Source: Chaenocephalus aceratus
Taxonomy: Eukaryota; Chordata; Actinopteri; Perciformes; Channichthyidae
Reading direction: 5' to 3'
Length of the DNA: 64,000 nucleotides
NCBI GenBank assembly: GCA_023974075.1
Contig: CM043801.1
Location: forward strand, 27,941,736 to 28,005,735
The stretch's first letter is position 1, and each line of letters opens with the position of its first letter. Shown in pieces: positions 1-12,380 of the stretch. The position numbers were made by a program, and so were the translations under genes. The notes under the pieces were generated by a model that was not told the DNA's origin, ran no database searches, and saw only the letters and a list, made by a program, of their open reading frames with translations.

Positions 1-305
1 TCTTTGTACCCGCAGCAAGCATCCATGTTGCTAAGCAGCAGGTAGCCAGCTTGGAGCCAATACATATTGTATTCAAGGATTCCTAGAAATGAAATATAAT
101 TGCATGTAGATTACTAATATCTGTTTGGCATGACTGCAGCAGGCCTGTTATTGACATGTGTTATACATAAATATACATCAATATACACTGTATGATGTCA
201 TATCTTGGATAGCAGGTTATGTGTTATTCAGTTTACAAGCGTTTTTTCTTTTTAGCTGCAATTAAAATGTGTATAGAATTTAGTTATTCAATGCACATTT
301 GCTAA

Positions 306-1098
<793 letters not shown>

Positions 1099-1956
1099 TC
1101 AGTAGCTCCCACAGCGCGGATAATAAAACTCAAATTTGACGTTGCAGACCACTGGCCCAGCGTAGAGACCTGTTTGACACACAATAAGTACATCATAACA
1201 GACGTATCTGCCACATCTGCCGCTGGAGGTCAGCTTGACAGTGCACTGTGCTAACAAGTCAAGAGGAGGAGCCTGTCACACATTTTAGGTTGGAGAAGAT
1301 GTTTGTTACTGCAAGATCGCACTGTGAATTCATTTTAACTCTATTTGTGATTAGTTAAGATAAAGACGTCATCATGACATTCAAAAAGAACGGAAGTATA
1401 TCAAGGTCACATAATAAATGTATTTTTACATACACCAACTATAATCTGTAGCTTCTGAAACGGCTGCTGCATTGAGCTGGAAATATTTCATCCCACACAT
1501 CCTGCACAACATTCTCAGCATTCTGCGTTTTATTTCACTGAGGCCTCTAAGAAAAGTGAGTCACAGCAGATGGATCGGCAGCTCTCTGGTCAGCTGGGCC
1601 ATCTGTTATTGTTCCGTAAGGCGGCCAGTCGTCTTAGTGCAGAGCTGATCGTGGACCTGTAACGTATGCTGATGTGCTGATGCGGCATATGGTGATTTCC
1701 ACGCTTCCAGCGCCTGACATAAACACACACCCACCAGAGTGCACAAGTAAAAATAAACCAAATCTGAAGCTAAGAGAGAGCTGATGATGGAGACACGTGA
1801 ACCCACTCACTCCCTTATATATAATATGATTCTACATTCTTGTATGCTCCTAAAACACCCACTCACACACCTACAAGTGTGCAAAGAACATAGATGCATG
1901 CACACACTACTCACCAAGGGCAGCAGAAAGATTGCAGTCAGCAGGTAGCCTCTCAT
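1099..1956 (-). CDS. Possible two-exon gene for a small secreted six-cysteine peptide
   Basis: Exon 1 (1956-1915) starts at an ATG and encodes MRGYLLTAIFLLPL, a hydrophobic signal-peptide core, ending in phase 0 at donor TTG|GTGAGT. The first convincing downstream acceptor with an open phase-0 frame is TGTGACAG (1274-1273). Exon 2 (1272-1099) encodes 57 residues starting APPLDLLAQC and ending in TGA. Joined, they give 71 residues. Signal cleavage after LLA would leave a 49-residue mature peptide with six Cys, spaced C-x9-C-x4-C-x6-C-x10-C-x10-C, ending PRCGSY. I do not recognise the family. The exons are short and no transcript is available, so the model is an inference. Further exons in the 640-bp intron are possible. 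Confidence 0.35.
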
Positions 1957-2757
1957 CGTCTCCTCTGAAGGGCTTGTATCCACAAAGCTCCACAATATGT
2001 GTGTGTGTCTCAGTGTGTGTGTTTTCACAGGGATGCACTGAAATTGCTCCCCTCAGCGTCACCACTCTTCAGCATCAAGGGCTCTGGAATATAACACACA
2101 GAGAGAAAAAGGCTCTGAAAGGGAACAAACAACAACAACAAGGAAACACAACAGGAAACTGCTTCAGTTTTTTATTTGTTATATTATTATAAGAAAAGCA
2201 CTATACAGACATAAGATTGACATTTTGAAATTATTTACTATTAAACCTTTTATATGTTTTGGAAACTCGAGTAAAGAAAAGTGTTGTTGCTAACTGCAGC
2301 AGCGGAAATGTTTTAGTTTTTTAAGATGTTAGTTGAAAAGTGGGGAGTGTTTTCTTTAGACAATATCCTCGATGTTACTTAACGTAGAAACGTGGGAATT
2401 CAAAATACTACAATACCATGAGCATCGAACACAGTTGCCATTAAGAAGCAAAGATGCGAGTCAGTTGGAGAGCGAATTCAACTCATTTGAATTGTTTTCA
2501 GAGGATTCAATGAATGTTATCAGTGGTTTTCGCAACCGTTGTAATGAGTCGAACGGGCCAAACTACCCCTACTAGTGAAGTGAAAGTGAAAAAGGACTTG
2601 AACACTTTGTAAAACTGAATGAAACGTAACATTATGACAAACACAACAACTTCCAACTTCTTTTAGTGGGATCACTAACAACTCAGACAGGTTTTAAAAA
2701 AAAAAAAATAGGTTTGAATGTAAAATAACCACGTTTGTCAAATGAAACTTGATGTCT

Positions 2758-3549
2758 ACCCCAAGCTTCCATAAGTGGGTATTTTTTTACCCGGTGAGGT
2801 GGTTTTCTTGAAGTATCTTTGTAAAAAAAAAAATCATCATTTCATATTCCAGCTATTCGTCAAAAAACATGTTTTGGATATCATGCCATTCAAATTCTAA
2901 ATTTACATTTTAAGAAATTGTAGTTTTTGTATTACTACCCCAAGCTTCCATACGTGGGTCAAAAATGATCCATATGCATTTTCTATGGCATCCTATGGGA
3001 AACTTTGATTCTTATCACCTGTGGCTGTCAGGACTACACTCACTGTAGACCACAAGTACTACATCACAAGTGACACCTCTCAGGAAGACTATTTTACACA
3101 GCAAGATCTGATACCTGTCAGAATAATAATGATAATAATAATAATACATTATATTTGTAAATCGCTTTACAATATAAGGGAAGGTTAGGGTGGGGGGGAT
3201 ATAGGACTATCAAACTTGATCAACCGGCATGGATTGATGGGGGGGGGGGGGGGGGCTATGAGTAGATAAGAGGAGAAGAGATGAGTTTTGAAAAGGGACT
3301 GGAATACTGTGAGGGTCTCAGAATAGCGGAGATCTTTGGGACAATATGTTCAAAACGTTTTTTCCAAAATGTAAAAAAAAATTATAAAACTATATAAATT
3401 GTGAAAAATTAAATATAAAATATTTCTAATGTGAACCAAAATATAATACTAAATATTATACAAGTGATTTCTCTTAACCAAAATGGCATAAAAACACATT
3501 ATTCTAATACGGGTACTTTTAGACCCACTTATGGAAGAGTGTAGGGTCC
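2758..3549. mobile_element. Unclassified repeat with inverted CTTCCATAAGTGGGT motifs
   Basis: ACCCCAAGCTTCCATAAGTG occurs at 2758, and a one-base variant recurs in direct orientation at 2937. A 15-bp perfect inverted copy (ACCCACTTATGGAAG) lies at 3523-3537. This resembles a degenerate DNA transposon with sub-terminal repeats. No transposase is readable. Inside are an ATA/ATG microsatellite (3120-3145) and a G17 run (3239-3255). Confidence 0.45.
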
Positions 3550-4269
3550 AGTCACTCGTGCATCTCAGGGTTAAGCTCAAAGACAAAACAATTCTGTTGG
3601 TTTTACATAGGACACATACATCTGTCTCCTGGATGTTTTGTATCTTATACTGTATAGTACACGGCCCCAGACCTCCACCCACTATAGAGTATCCCGATAT
3701 TGACACTACGTCACCTCACTTCAGCTTCTGTTCCTGTTATAATCACTATTATATGTCAGTTTGGTCATCTTGTATTCCTTCTTTTGGTAATCAACTGTGT
3801 GAATAGATGATAAAATCAATTAGTAGCTGTAGCACGGTCCTTTTGAACAACATATAAAAGGCTGATAGTCACTGATAACACCCATTAAAATGGCTGATAA
3901 CAAAGAGATTCAGAGCTCTTTTGTAGGTGCAGTGGAGAAAATGCACCGTAGTTGCTGCATTTATCCAAAATTGAACACAAATTGAACACTGTATTACTTT
4001 TTTTTAAAGTAGAACAGAACAAGTTTTAATTATTTTATTGAACAATTATTTGTTTCATTGAAGAACAAAAACAGGAATGTTGAATTAAATATCACTCATC
4101 CCCCCAACCCCACTCATTAAAAAATGAACAAAAATGCACCCCCCATCCAAAAATCCAGAAAGTCCCATTCAAAATGTTAAATGAAAAGAGCCCTTCTCTC
4201 TCCAAAAAGTTCCATAAAACAAAAGCAAATCTTCCTTCAAGCGATCTTCTGCATTTTGGCTAAACCCTT

Positions 4270-4440
4270 TCAGTCAACGGGCTCTTCCTGGGCCTCATCA
4301 ACATCCAACTCTGAGTCTTCCTCTGCAGTGTCACTGTCCAGCCTTGTTGAGGATGGCTCTGTGTCCGGCTCAGAGAGCCTTAGGTTTGCCCGAATGCCAA
4401 CCAGTTTTTCCACTCTCACATTTGTGAGCCTGTTGCGAAC
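4270..4440 (-). pseudogene. hAT transposase C-terminal fragment
   Basis: The minus-strand frame reads NRLTNVRVEKLVGIRANLRL, then SEPDTEPSSTRLDSDTAEED, an acidic tail and a stop at 4272-4270. This matches the end of fish hAT transposases, after the dimerisation domain. The body of the transposase is missing upstream, so the copy is deleted. Terminal-like sequence with repeated ATTCCCG units follows at 4600-4690. Confidence 0.7.
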
Positions 4441-4594
4441 CTTTGTGTGGTCTCAATAGCCATGCAGTAAGCAGTGTGCTATGGCATGGATATTCAAGTG
4501 TACTTGAATGGCATCTATTTGTTTTAGTCAAGATTATGCTCAAATATACTTTCCCCAACGATATTTCAATTCCCTATGAAGAGCCAACCTTCAA

Positions 4595-4690
4595 TTTAGA
4601 AAATTCCCAGTTTATTCCCATAAATTCCCGTTTATTCCCGTGGAAAGTTTCCATCTTTGAAAATTCCCGGAATTTTGCAACCTTAGTTAT
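4595..4690 (-). mobile_element. hAT terminal region with ATTCCCG repeats
   Basis: Repeated ATTCCCRT units and a terminal GTTGCAAAATTCCGGGAAT (minus strand) resemble the end of a common fish hAT family. With the transposase tail at 4270-4440 it makes one internally deleted element on the minus strand. The other end was not located. Confidence 0.5.
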
Positions 4691-4961
4691 ACGAGATCTG
4701 TCATCACCTGCACTCTAAATAACTGTAAAAGAGAATATCGAGACAAATCATATATTTTATGAAGGACAAGTTGATTACTAAAGTAGAAATGTGTAGAAAT
4801 TTGGAAGGAACACAGATTTATCTTAAGATGACGTGTATGCCTGGGTCTGACTTTAAAACATTCCCTCTTCACCCCCCCCCCTTTCATGTCTTACTCATCC
4901 ACACAGCTTCCTGAACAAAATGAATCACTGCGAACACAAAGCACACTGGCCAGCACCAGCA

Positions 4962-5110
<149 letters not shown>

Positions 5111-6621
5111 AAACTAGCTAAGCTAATTCATGCACACACACACACAGACAAATTCCTCTCTGTGTCCCTTCCCTAGTACTGAATCCAATTACCTCTAAAG
5201 CATCTCTCGGATGCTTTGTCAAATAGGACAGACCGTGCTCGGAGGAAAAGCCCGGAGATATAGAGGAGGGATAACGTGTCAAGAGTCGGGCTGAAACCAG
5301 ACTGTCGGGGGTGCACGTTTAAACAGAAAAAACACACAGTCAAAAATAAGAAAGTCAGATGGAGAAAATGACTTGTCAGTAAAGGCATAACAACCTGAAA
5401 TGTCACAGCAGCCATGTTGCTATAGGCTGCAAATTCAATTTAAAAACAGTCCTTGGTATTTACTGTAGGACAAACCATATCGCTTTGATAGAGGAAGCAC
5501 TGGTGCAAGAAGCAAAAGAGGAGAATCAAAACAATCCTGAGGGCAAAAAAGCAAGAGAGACTTTGATTTTCACATCATGGGATACATGTGTAAAAAACTG
5601 TGAAGCTTTATGGGAATTTAGGGGAAATATCAAATGGTGTTCAGTCCCAGTATTTAAGAAAACAGAGTACATGGGTTTATAATGCACTAACTGAATTGGT
5701 AATTATATCCAGTAGTTGCCTATTAAATACAAGACACATAATCAATAAGCCAATCATAAATAATGGCTGATATACTGTATCAACCCTTTTGTTAGATTGG
5801 GAACCACATTTATTAGCACAGGGATTTGTGTGTGTGTGCACATACTCTGTGCGTGTCTAGATGCATGCTTCAGAGACAAACAAGAGAGAAAAGCTCTCCT
5901 TAATGATTAATTTCTATTTTAAATGGATTTTTTGAGAGATCACATCAGCTTCCTCCTCATGTTTGTTGAATTCCTCTGAACACCATGTGCATTCATAATT
6001 CATTTTTGGTTTAAAGCGATCCCAGTAAAACACTTTCATTTAACCTAAAAGCAAGTCTGGTTAGTGACTGCAAAAAGGTATTGCATGTCTGCCAGTGTGC
6101 ACTCATTCAAAATCATTTTTTGGGCAGCTTCATGTTTTTTGCTAATGTTCATGAGCAGTAATAATACAGGGCATAATATGGGGTGCATAACAGGACCAAC
6201 AGTTACACTTTATATGGCTAGAGTCCACAGCTTGCAAAATGTCAAAAGATTTGTGAAAGGAAACATGCAACAGTGTTTAATTGGCTACATTTAATCAGTG
6301 AAACCCCTGGAGCTCCGCAATAAAGAGGCTAATTTTGCCATTGCTATTTTCCCTTTATTCCCTCATTCGTAAACGTTTAATTCATCAATGCATGTGGGTG
6401 ACCTTCGCTTTGCACATGGACAACATCAGCAAGAAAAGCGTCTATCCTTCATACTGAACACTCTCACTCAAAACCACACAGATTGCTCAGCGGCGTTTAA
6501 AGAATACATTTATATATATGTTTAACATATAGCCTCGGCTTGAGTGAATGGCTATCTGATTGAAGACGAGAGTAAAATCGCGCAGCAGTCGGCTGGAGGA
6601 AAACAAGTGAAAGGAACTTAC

Positions 6622-6770
6622 CGATGCGTAATTTTCACAGGCGCAAATATCTACACATGAAGCCATCGGTATTCACACATCCTCGCCGTGTTCGGCTCGT
6701 AATTGTTTCGGGGAATATCTTGATTTACTCCTAAACCGGTTATCAGCTGGTCCAGAACACGACAGGTGCC

Positions 6771-6814
<44 letters not shown>

Positions 6815-6960
6815 AGGACGCACCGTGCAGGCTGCTGCGGCACCACGATGTGAGGAGGAGGAGGAGGAGGAAGAGGAGGAGGAGGAAGTTAGTTCCTTTG
6901 GGATTCGCACCTCGTCAGACAGAACCAAGTCAGACAGCAGTTTAGTCTACAAATGCAACT
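6622..6960 (-). other. First-exon-like segment with CAG/CAA-rich leader
   Basis: On the minus strand a purine/pyrimidine-repeat leader leads to ATG at 6666, encoding MASCVDICACENYAS. It ends in phase 0 at a near-perfect donor (TCG|GTAAGT, exon end 6622). An in-frame TGA lies nine bases before the ATG, and a short out-of-frame upstream ATG (9 codons) overlaps it. The 5' boundary is arbitrary. I do not recognise the protein and no partner exon is certain. It could instead be a non-coding first exon. Confidence 0.35.
6771..6893 (+). repeat. Imperfect CTG/TTG and GAG trinucleotide runs
   Basis: Bases 6771-6814 are imperfect gttgctgctg-type repeats (CAG/CAA on the minus strand). Bases 6851-6893 are gaggag/gaagag repeats. 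Both lie in the leader of the minus-strand first-exon-like segment. The predicted poly-Ser or poly-Ala frames across them are repeat artefacts. Confidence 0.8.
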
Positions 6961-7830
6961 GGCAGGAGAGACGTTTTAAAAAACAAGTTGCAACACTGTA
7001 TTGGAAGAAGAAAAACAAATCATCGTGTTTTTTTCCACATGCGTGGGACTTTGTTCCAGATATCAAACTATTCATAAGACTCTAATTTACGCCTGCGCCT
7101 CTTATAGACACACAGTCTGGTTCCCTGCTGGGTGCAATTTGTGAGGAACTTATTCTGCTGCCCCATGATGTGTGTGACTCACAGTACCATACCGTTTACC
7201 ATCTAATTCCCTGCAGGTGTTTTTCAGCAATCCAATGCAGGTTAGTAAGACTGAAGGCTACTGTGGCGTTTAAGTCCAAGGCATTTAAAGTCCCATGAAG
7301 GTGATTTATTGTAGCCTCTGGCATTCTTTTTTACTTTCAGCACCACGGACAGTTTCCTAAAAATAAATATCCTTAGGGCGTTGAATGGGTTCATAGTCCA
7401 TAACATCATTTTAACTGCAAATGAAAACAATCCTAATACTAATAGCTGCTTAGAGTAAATCTCAACATAATTGATCCATGTTGTTGTCCTTGCACCAGAG
7501 TGTCGGTAAAAATGGACTGAGTCAACGTCAAAGAGTCGCAATAAAACACAATGACGCACAAACAGAGGGGAAAAGACCATAACGATGCTAAACAGCAATT
7601 TCCACACAATTTCAACTGCTATACACAATCATCACACAAAAGCACCAGACTGAATCAAAACAACCTCAAACCCAGACAAAGAAACCATGGCGATACATAA
7701 CTACAAAGACACAATACAACTTCCAAAGAGGTTCAAAACAACCACAAAGAGATGCACACTTATTACAAACTGACGGTGTTTGTTGTCCTTTTTAGACACA
7801 GGTTATATGATGTGTTTGGTGCCTTATACA

Positions 7831-8942
7831 CAGGGTTAGGTTGTAACGGAATACATGTAACGGCGTTACGTAATCAGAATACAAAAACCAAGTAACTGTA
7901 TTCAGCTCTCGTTACATTTGAAAAACGAGTAATCTGATTACAGTTAGCCTACTTTCGTAAACCTGAAGTGAATACATTTTGGATTACTTATTGGAATTAT
8001 TGGTGGAAAGATTTCCTCACAACATTTAATAATCATTACTAAAGGTACAGCCGAATCATCACAGCGCACAACAACTTTTACCGCCGCAGATGGACTAAAA
8101 AAGGGAGCGTTTGAAAAAAAAGGGGCGGGTCCGCTCAGTGAAACAATAACAACGAAACATGGAGGAACAAAAGTCTGCGTTTAAGTCGTGTATGTGTAGA
8201 GGTGTGTGTGGTTAAAACACATCAGCCTGCGGTCGCTCTTTAGCCTTATGATTCTGAAGGTAAACACAGCGAAGGCGGTGCGTGAAAGGCGGTGCGTGAA
8301 AGGCACTGCGCGCTCGTCTTCTCAGAGGCTGAGTTAACCCTCCCGCTGCCTCCTGAGATTTCATGAAGTGAAGGAGGTGTTCCTTCTATAAAACAGCTGT
8401 GAGCAGCAGATACTGTGAGTGTCACGGGCATGAATTCATAGATCAAGGCAGACTGGTGCACAGAGTATCCTGTTTTGCCGATCCGGTGCTTAAACAAATA
8501 TAGCTCTACACCCCTGGCCGAAATGTCCTTAAAATGAAGTCCGAGTTCGACATTTTAATTCATGTCCTGCCAACACTGGCAGGACAGAAGGCGACACGCC
8601 CGTTCTAAGCCGTGTCCCTTACTCCTCACATCCCAAGCTGCATCACCAAAAAGTGTATTATGTTGTTGCATCGTTTCAGATGTGATGTTTTAGTTGTGCT
8701 CTTGATAAGCCATTAAAACAGTAAAAACACGTTCAGTTTCCTTTTGCTTTTTGTGTTTCCTGTTCACCAAAACATACCCATCTGTGATGGAAAAAGAAAG
8801 TAATCCAAAAGTAATCTAAAAGTAATCTGATTACCTTACTTTTTTAAGACACGTAACTGTAACTGTATTCGGATTACTTTCAGAACCATGTATTCAGTAA
8901 TCAGTAACTGATTACATTTACAAAGTAACCCTCCCAACCCTG
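7831..8942. mobile_element. Non-autonomous hAT element with perfect target duplication
   Basis: The element starts CAGGGTTAGG and ends CCAACCCTG (inverted), with matching runs of ATTAC-rich sub-terminal sequence. It is flanked by a perfect 8-bp direct duplication CTTATACA (7823-7830 and 8943-8950), the hAT signature. At 1,112 bp it has no transposase. The interior has a short tandem duplication (ggcggtgcgtgaaa, about 8276-8300). Confidence 0.88.
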
Positions 8943-8950
8943 CTTATACA

Positions 8951-11704
8951 TATGGCTGTATTTGATTTGGAGTGAAAAAGCATCTAGTTATTGATATTAA
9001 TCACATAACAATATAAGAGTTGTTTATTTGGTATTGCTTTATTTGATTGAATACATATTGTAATGTTTGGTTGTGTAAAGATGATTAACCAGCGCTTTTA
9101 CTGTTGGTCTTGAAAAGTGTTTTATTCAATTTGAGATGTACCCGCCTTCTTTAGAACGGTGCTCCCCCATTGGCATAGTGCAGGAGTGATTGATCACCAA
9201 GCAGGGTCTTTGATGGGTTGGCTATAAATCAATGAAACATAAAAAGTATGAAACCCTGCCATGATGTGGATATTCTCAGAGAACAACACAGCAAACAGGA
9301 AAGGCCACAACAACTGGCTTGAAGACACTCACCCTATCAAAATGTGGGGGAACAAAAACAATTCATGAAAACGGCTGATTGGAGGAAGGGTAGTGACGCA
9401 TGTCTGCTGCTGTTCCCGGAACATTTTAACACTGTTACTGGCCTCAAGGACATCCATGAAAATGTTCCCATTGAGAGAAATTCAAAAATTATCTGCTATT
9501 GCAGCCTGCAATCTGTGGGCTATTTCTGTAGCATAATAGCAGGTAAGACAATGATTTGATGCTGGTTTCCATGGAAAACACTCAGCTGCGTCTTTAAGTG
9601 CTTCAGATTTGTCTGAACTACACAAGCGGGGTAAAACCATCTTTCCCTGCTGTGATAATGACAACTGTGTGTTAACAGAAAAGAAGCAGAGAGAGACAAA
9701 CTAAATATTTTAAATATCTCAATGTTTTTTTCTTGGATTTTGATTTTTTCTGCAACATCTCCACAGACTGCCTTCCTTTGGGTCGCATGATAAAACAATC
9801 GAGTCATGGTTTCAGACATTCACTCAAGGGCAGAGCGACTGTGGATCATAATTGAAATGTCAGTCTCAAGGTTGAAATCAACCGCCTTCTGATTAATAAA
9901 TGGACTCTTGACCTTGATAGCAGAATAATGGTTACATTCGAAATATCTGGCTTGTTGGGTAGATGAGGGTTGTTTGAATTATATATTTATATATTTGTGA
10001 ATTACTTCATTTATACATTTTACTGGATAAACATGTTTTTTGTTTGGTTCACACTGAAACCCTTGCAGTTTAACAGATTTTAACTTTGTGGATCATTTTC
10101 ACAAAGACAAGCCTTTAGTTAAGGTTCTACTACAATTTTTACAACGTTGTTAATGCAAATTTAAGCCAGGACATTTTGTCTCCAGAAATTCATTCGTTAA
10201 AATCATGCATTCTTACTGACATTGTATTAAATCAAAGAAAAGCTCAACAATTTGAAAGAAATTAGCAATTCAATACCTAATGGGAAATGAAATTAGCCCT
10301 GGAAAAGAAATCTTCTCCAACCAACAATTAATGTTCCTGACATTTTAAGAAAATTCAAGCAAAACAATGTTGCCTGAATCTGAAATGGGATATGAAGAAC
10401 AAAAGACACGATACAAAATGTAAAACATGAGCATGAGAGCCTCAAAGGATTTGATCTGAACCATCAAGATAAAGACACAAATTTCACAACTGTAAAATGT
10501 GAAATTGAATTCATGATTTTCACAGTCATGTGTTTTCATATTCATTATTACTAATTCAGTTAATCCAATTCATAAGGAGACGCTCAGTTGCTTTCTTTTC
10601 TTCAATAAATAAGACGATGTAGGCAATCAGTAAACGTCTCAGATTACATTTCTTGTAGAAAAGTCTCCAAATACAATATCTAGCTTTCAAAGTTTCAGAT
10701 ATGGTCAAATAGAAAAGGTAAACATACTGTACGTCGAAACAACTAACACACCAGCACATTGGTTTTCCATCCCTTGACATTTCAGCTCCCAGTTAAAGGA
10801 TGCACTTGTTGAGCTTAGCATTAGCTGGATAGAACTTGTGTTTATGTTATGTGCCGTTATGCAATAGCTAGTAAACAGATGAGAAGACTTTGATTCTTGT
10901 TTGTTGTTTATTGATCTAACTCAGTCTCTCGAAGGGGTGTATGCTCCATTGCACCGCCACTCAATGAAGCTCGCCACAGGACACTTCTCTCTCTCTCTCC
11001 CTTCGTCTCTCTTTCACCATCAGGCACCAATCACACTGTGGGATTGCCATGGAGACTCATCATCGGCAGATTGTGGGAGGGAAGCATCAAGTGGTGGAGT
11101 GATAAGCCCACCTAACCACCTCATCTCAAAGAGGACGCTGTCGGGAAGCAGCCAAGACCTCATCCTCACCTCCATCCTCTCTTCATTCTCCTCCCACATG
11201 CCTGTCTCCCACTGAGTGTCCCTCTGAGGGGATTCATCAATCAGATGTGCACATGAGAACAAGATGAACTACTTCAGCAGAAGAGTTGCCTTACATGGGA
11301 CGATTCAAAACGGAAATAATTACTGACCTTTTGGTTTCATTTTCTGACCTTTTGTTTATGCATGATGATGATTGGGAGAGTCTCCTGATTGGATGACTGG
11401 GAACAAAGGTGCATGATGAGGATGAAGGTGATGATAATGATGAAGATAAAGAGTGTCAGTCTGAAGATTTCCTCTCCGAACTCATGAACTGAGATTGCTA
11501 GAGATCTAGAGCAACAGAAAAGAGATCAAAACAGACAACATGGACGAGAACATTTTGTTCATAATTTGTGAATAGGTTTAAAACAAAGTTTATTAGAGAA
11601 AGAATCCTTAACAAAGAATGTATGTGTTTGCATTTTCTCTAGTTTAAACTCAGATAAAGACCTGCAAAGGTTAACACTGGTTGGTTAGAAAATATACTTT
11701 CTAT
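8951..11704. other. Non-coding stretch, nothing recognised
   Basis: AT-rich sequence without convincing exons or complete repeats. The open frame near 10901-11215 has weak codon character and no homologue I recognise. Confidence 0.4.
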
Positions 11705-12380
11705 TTAAAGTGGACCTATCATGCTATATTAGAAACATATATTGTAGGGCCATACCTATATAAAACATGTCTGTGAAGTTTTTTTTTCAAAATACCAAAC
11801 AGTTCACCCATTGTAGCCATGCCTCATACTGCTCAAACCCCTCTTTTGAAGCCCTGTTAGAGAAACGCGGATCTTGGAGGAGGTGGAGCTAATGCCTGAT
11901 CAGAATTCTACCGGAGATAAAGATAAAACGCCATCCTGTTTAAACCACGTCAAGGATTATTTCTGAAACAGTATGGAGCGCAAATGCTTTTTCTCTTGCA
12001 GGTTTATCACAAGGTGAGTTCTTTTTTTATTTCCTGCTTGTTAAACACATGTGCTCTCCAGTACAGGTTAGCTCTGAGTGTTAGCTAGGCTTGCTAATGT
12101 AAACAAAGATGAGGTTATGTCCAAAACACGTCAGGCATTGTTTCTGATAGCAACTTTGCGGACTTTGTGGGTTCGCCGACGTCAGAGCGGATGGACACGT
12201 CAGATCGGATGGAAATCTGTATCCGCTCGTTGTACACCCGTTTTTAAAAGATTTGGGTACGGAGGAAAAGAGAAAGGGTTTTATTTTCTGACGCTGCATG
12301 AGTTCCCTGACGCACCGAGGACACATATTTATGCACAAAATACATCACAAAGTGCATTTTGCACGATAGGTCCCCTTTAA
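11705..12380. mobile_element. TTAA-flanked MITE (AGTGGACCTATCATGC family)
   Basis: Left end TTAA then AGTGGACCTATCATGC; right end GCACGATAGGTCCCCT then TTAA. The inverted ends match in most positions and TTAA is duplicated (11705-11708, 12377-12380), as for Kolobok or piggyBac. No transposase is present in the 668 bp between. Confidence 0.8.

Noticed and set aside
1606..1720. Possible extra exon of the small secreted gene after GTCAG at about 1720
   Set aside because: It opens in phase 0 but runs to a stop without a donor, has no cysteine pattern, and would bypass the better exon at 1272.
5194..5306. Exon-like minus-strand segment between CCGACAG and a GTAATT donor
   Set aside because: Two frames are open with equal plausibility and neither resembles a known protein; the acceptor is poor.
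6743..6928. Poly-Ser/Ala frame at the trinucleotide repeats
   Set aside because: Composition comes from CTG and GAG repeats; the same strand is better explained as an untranslated leader.
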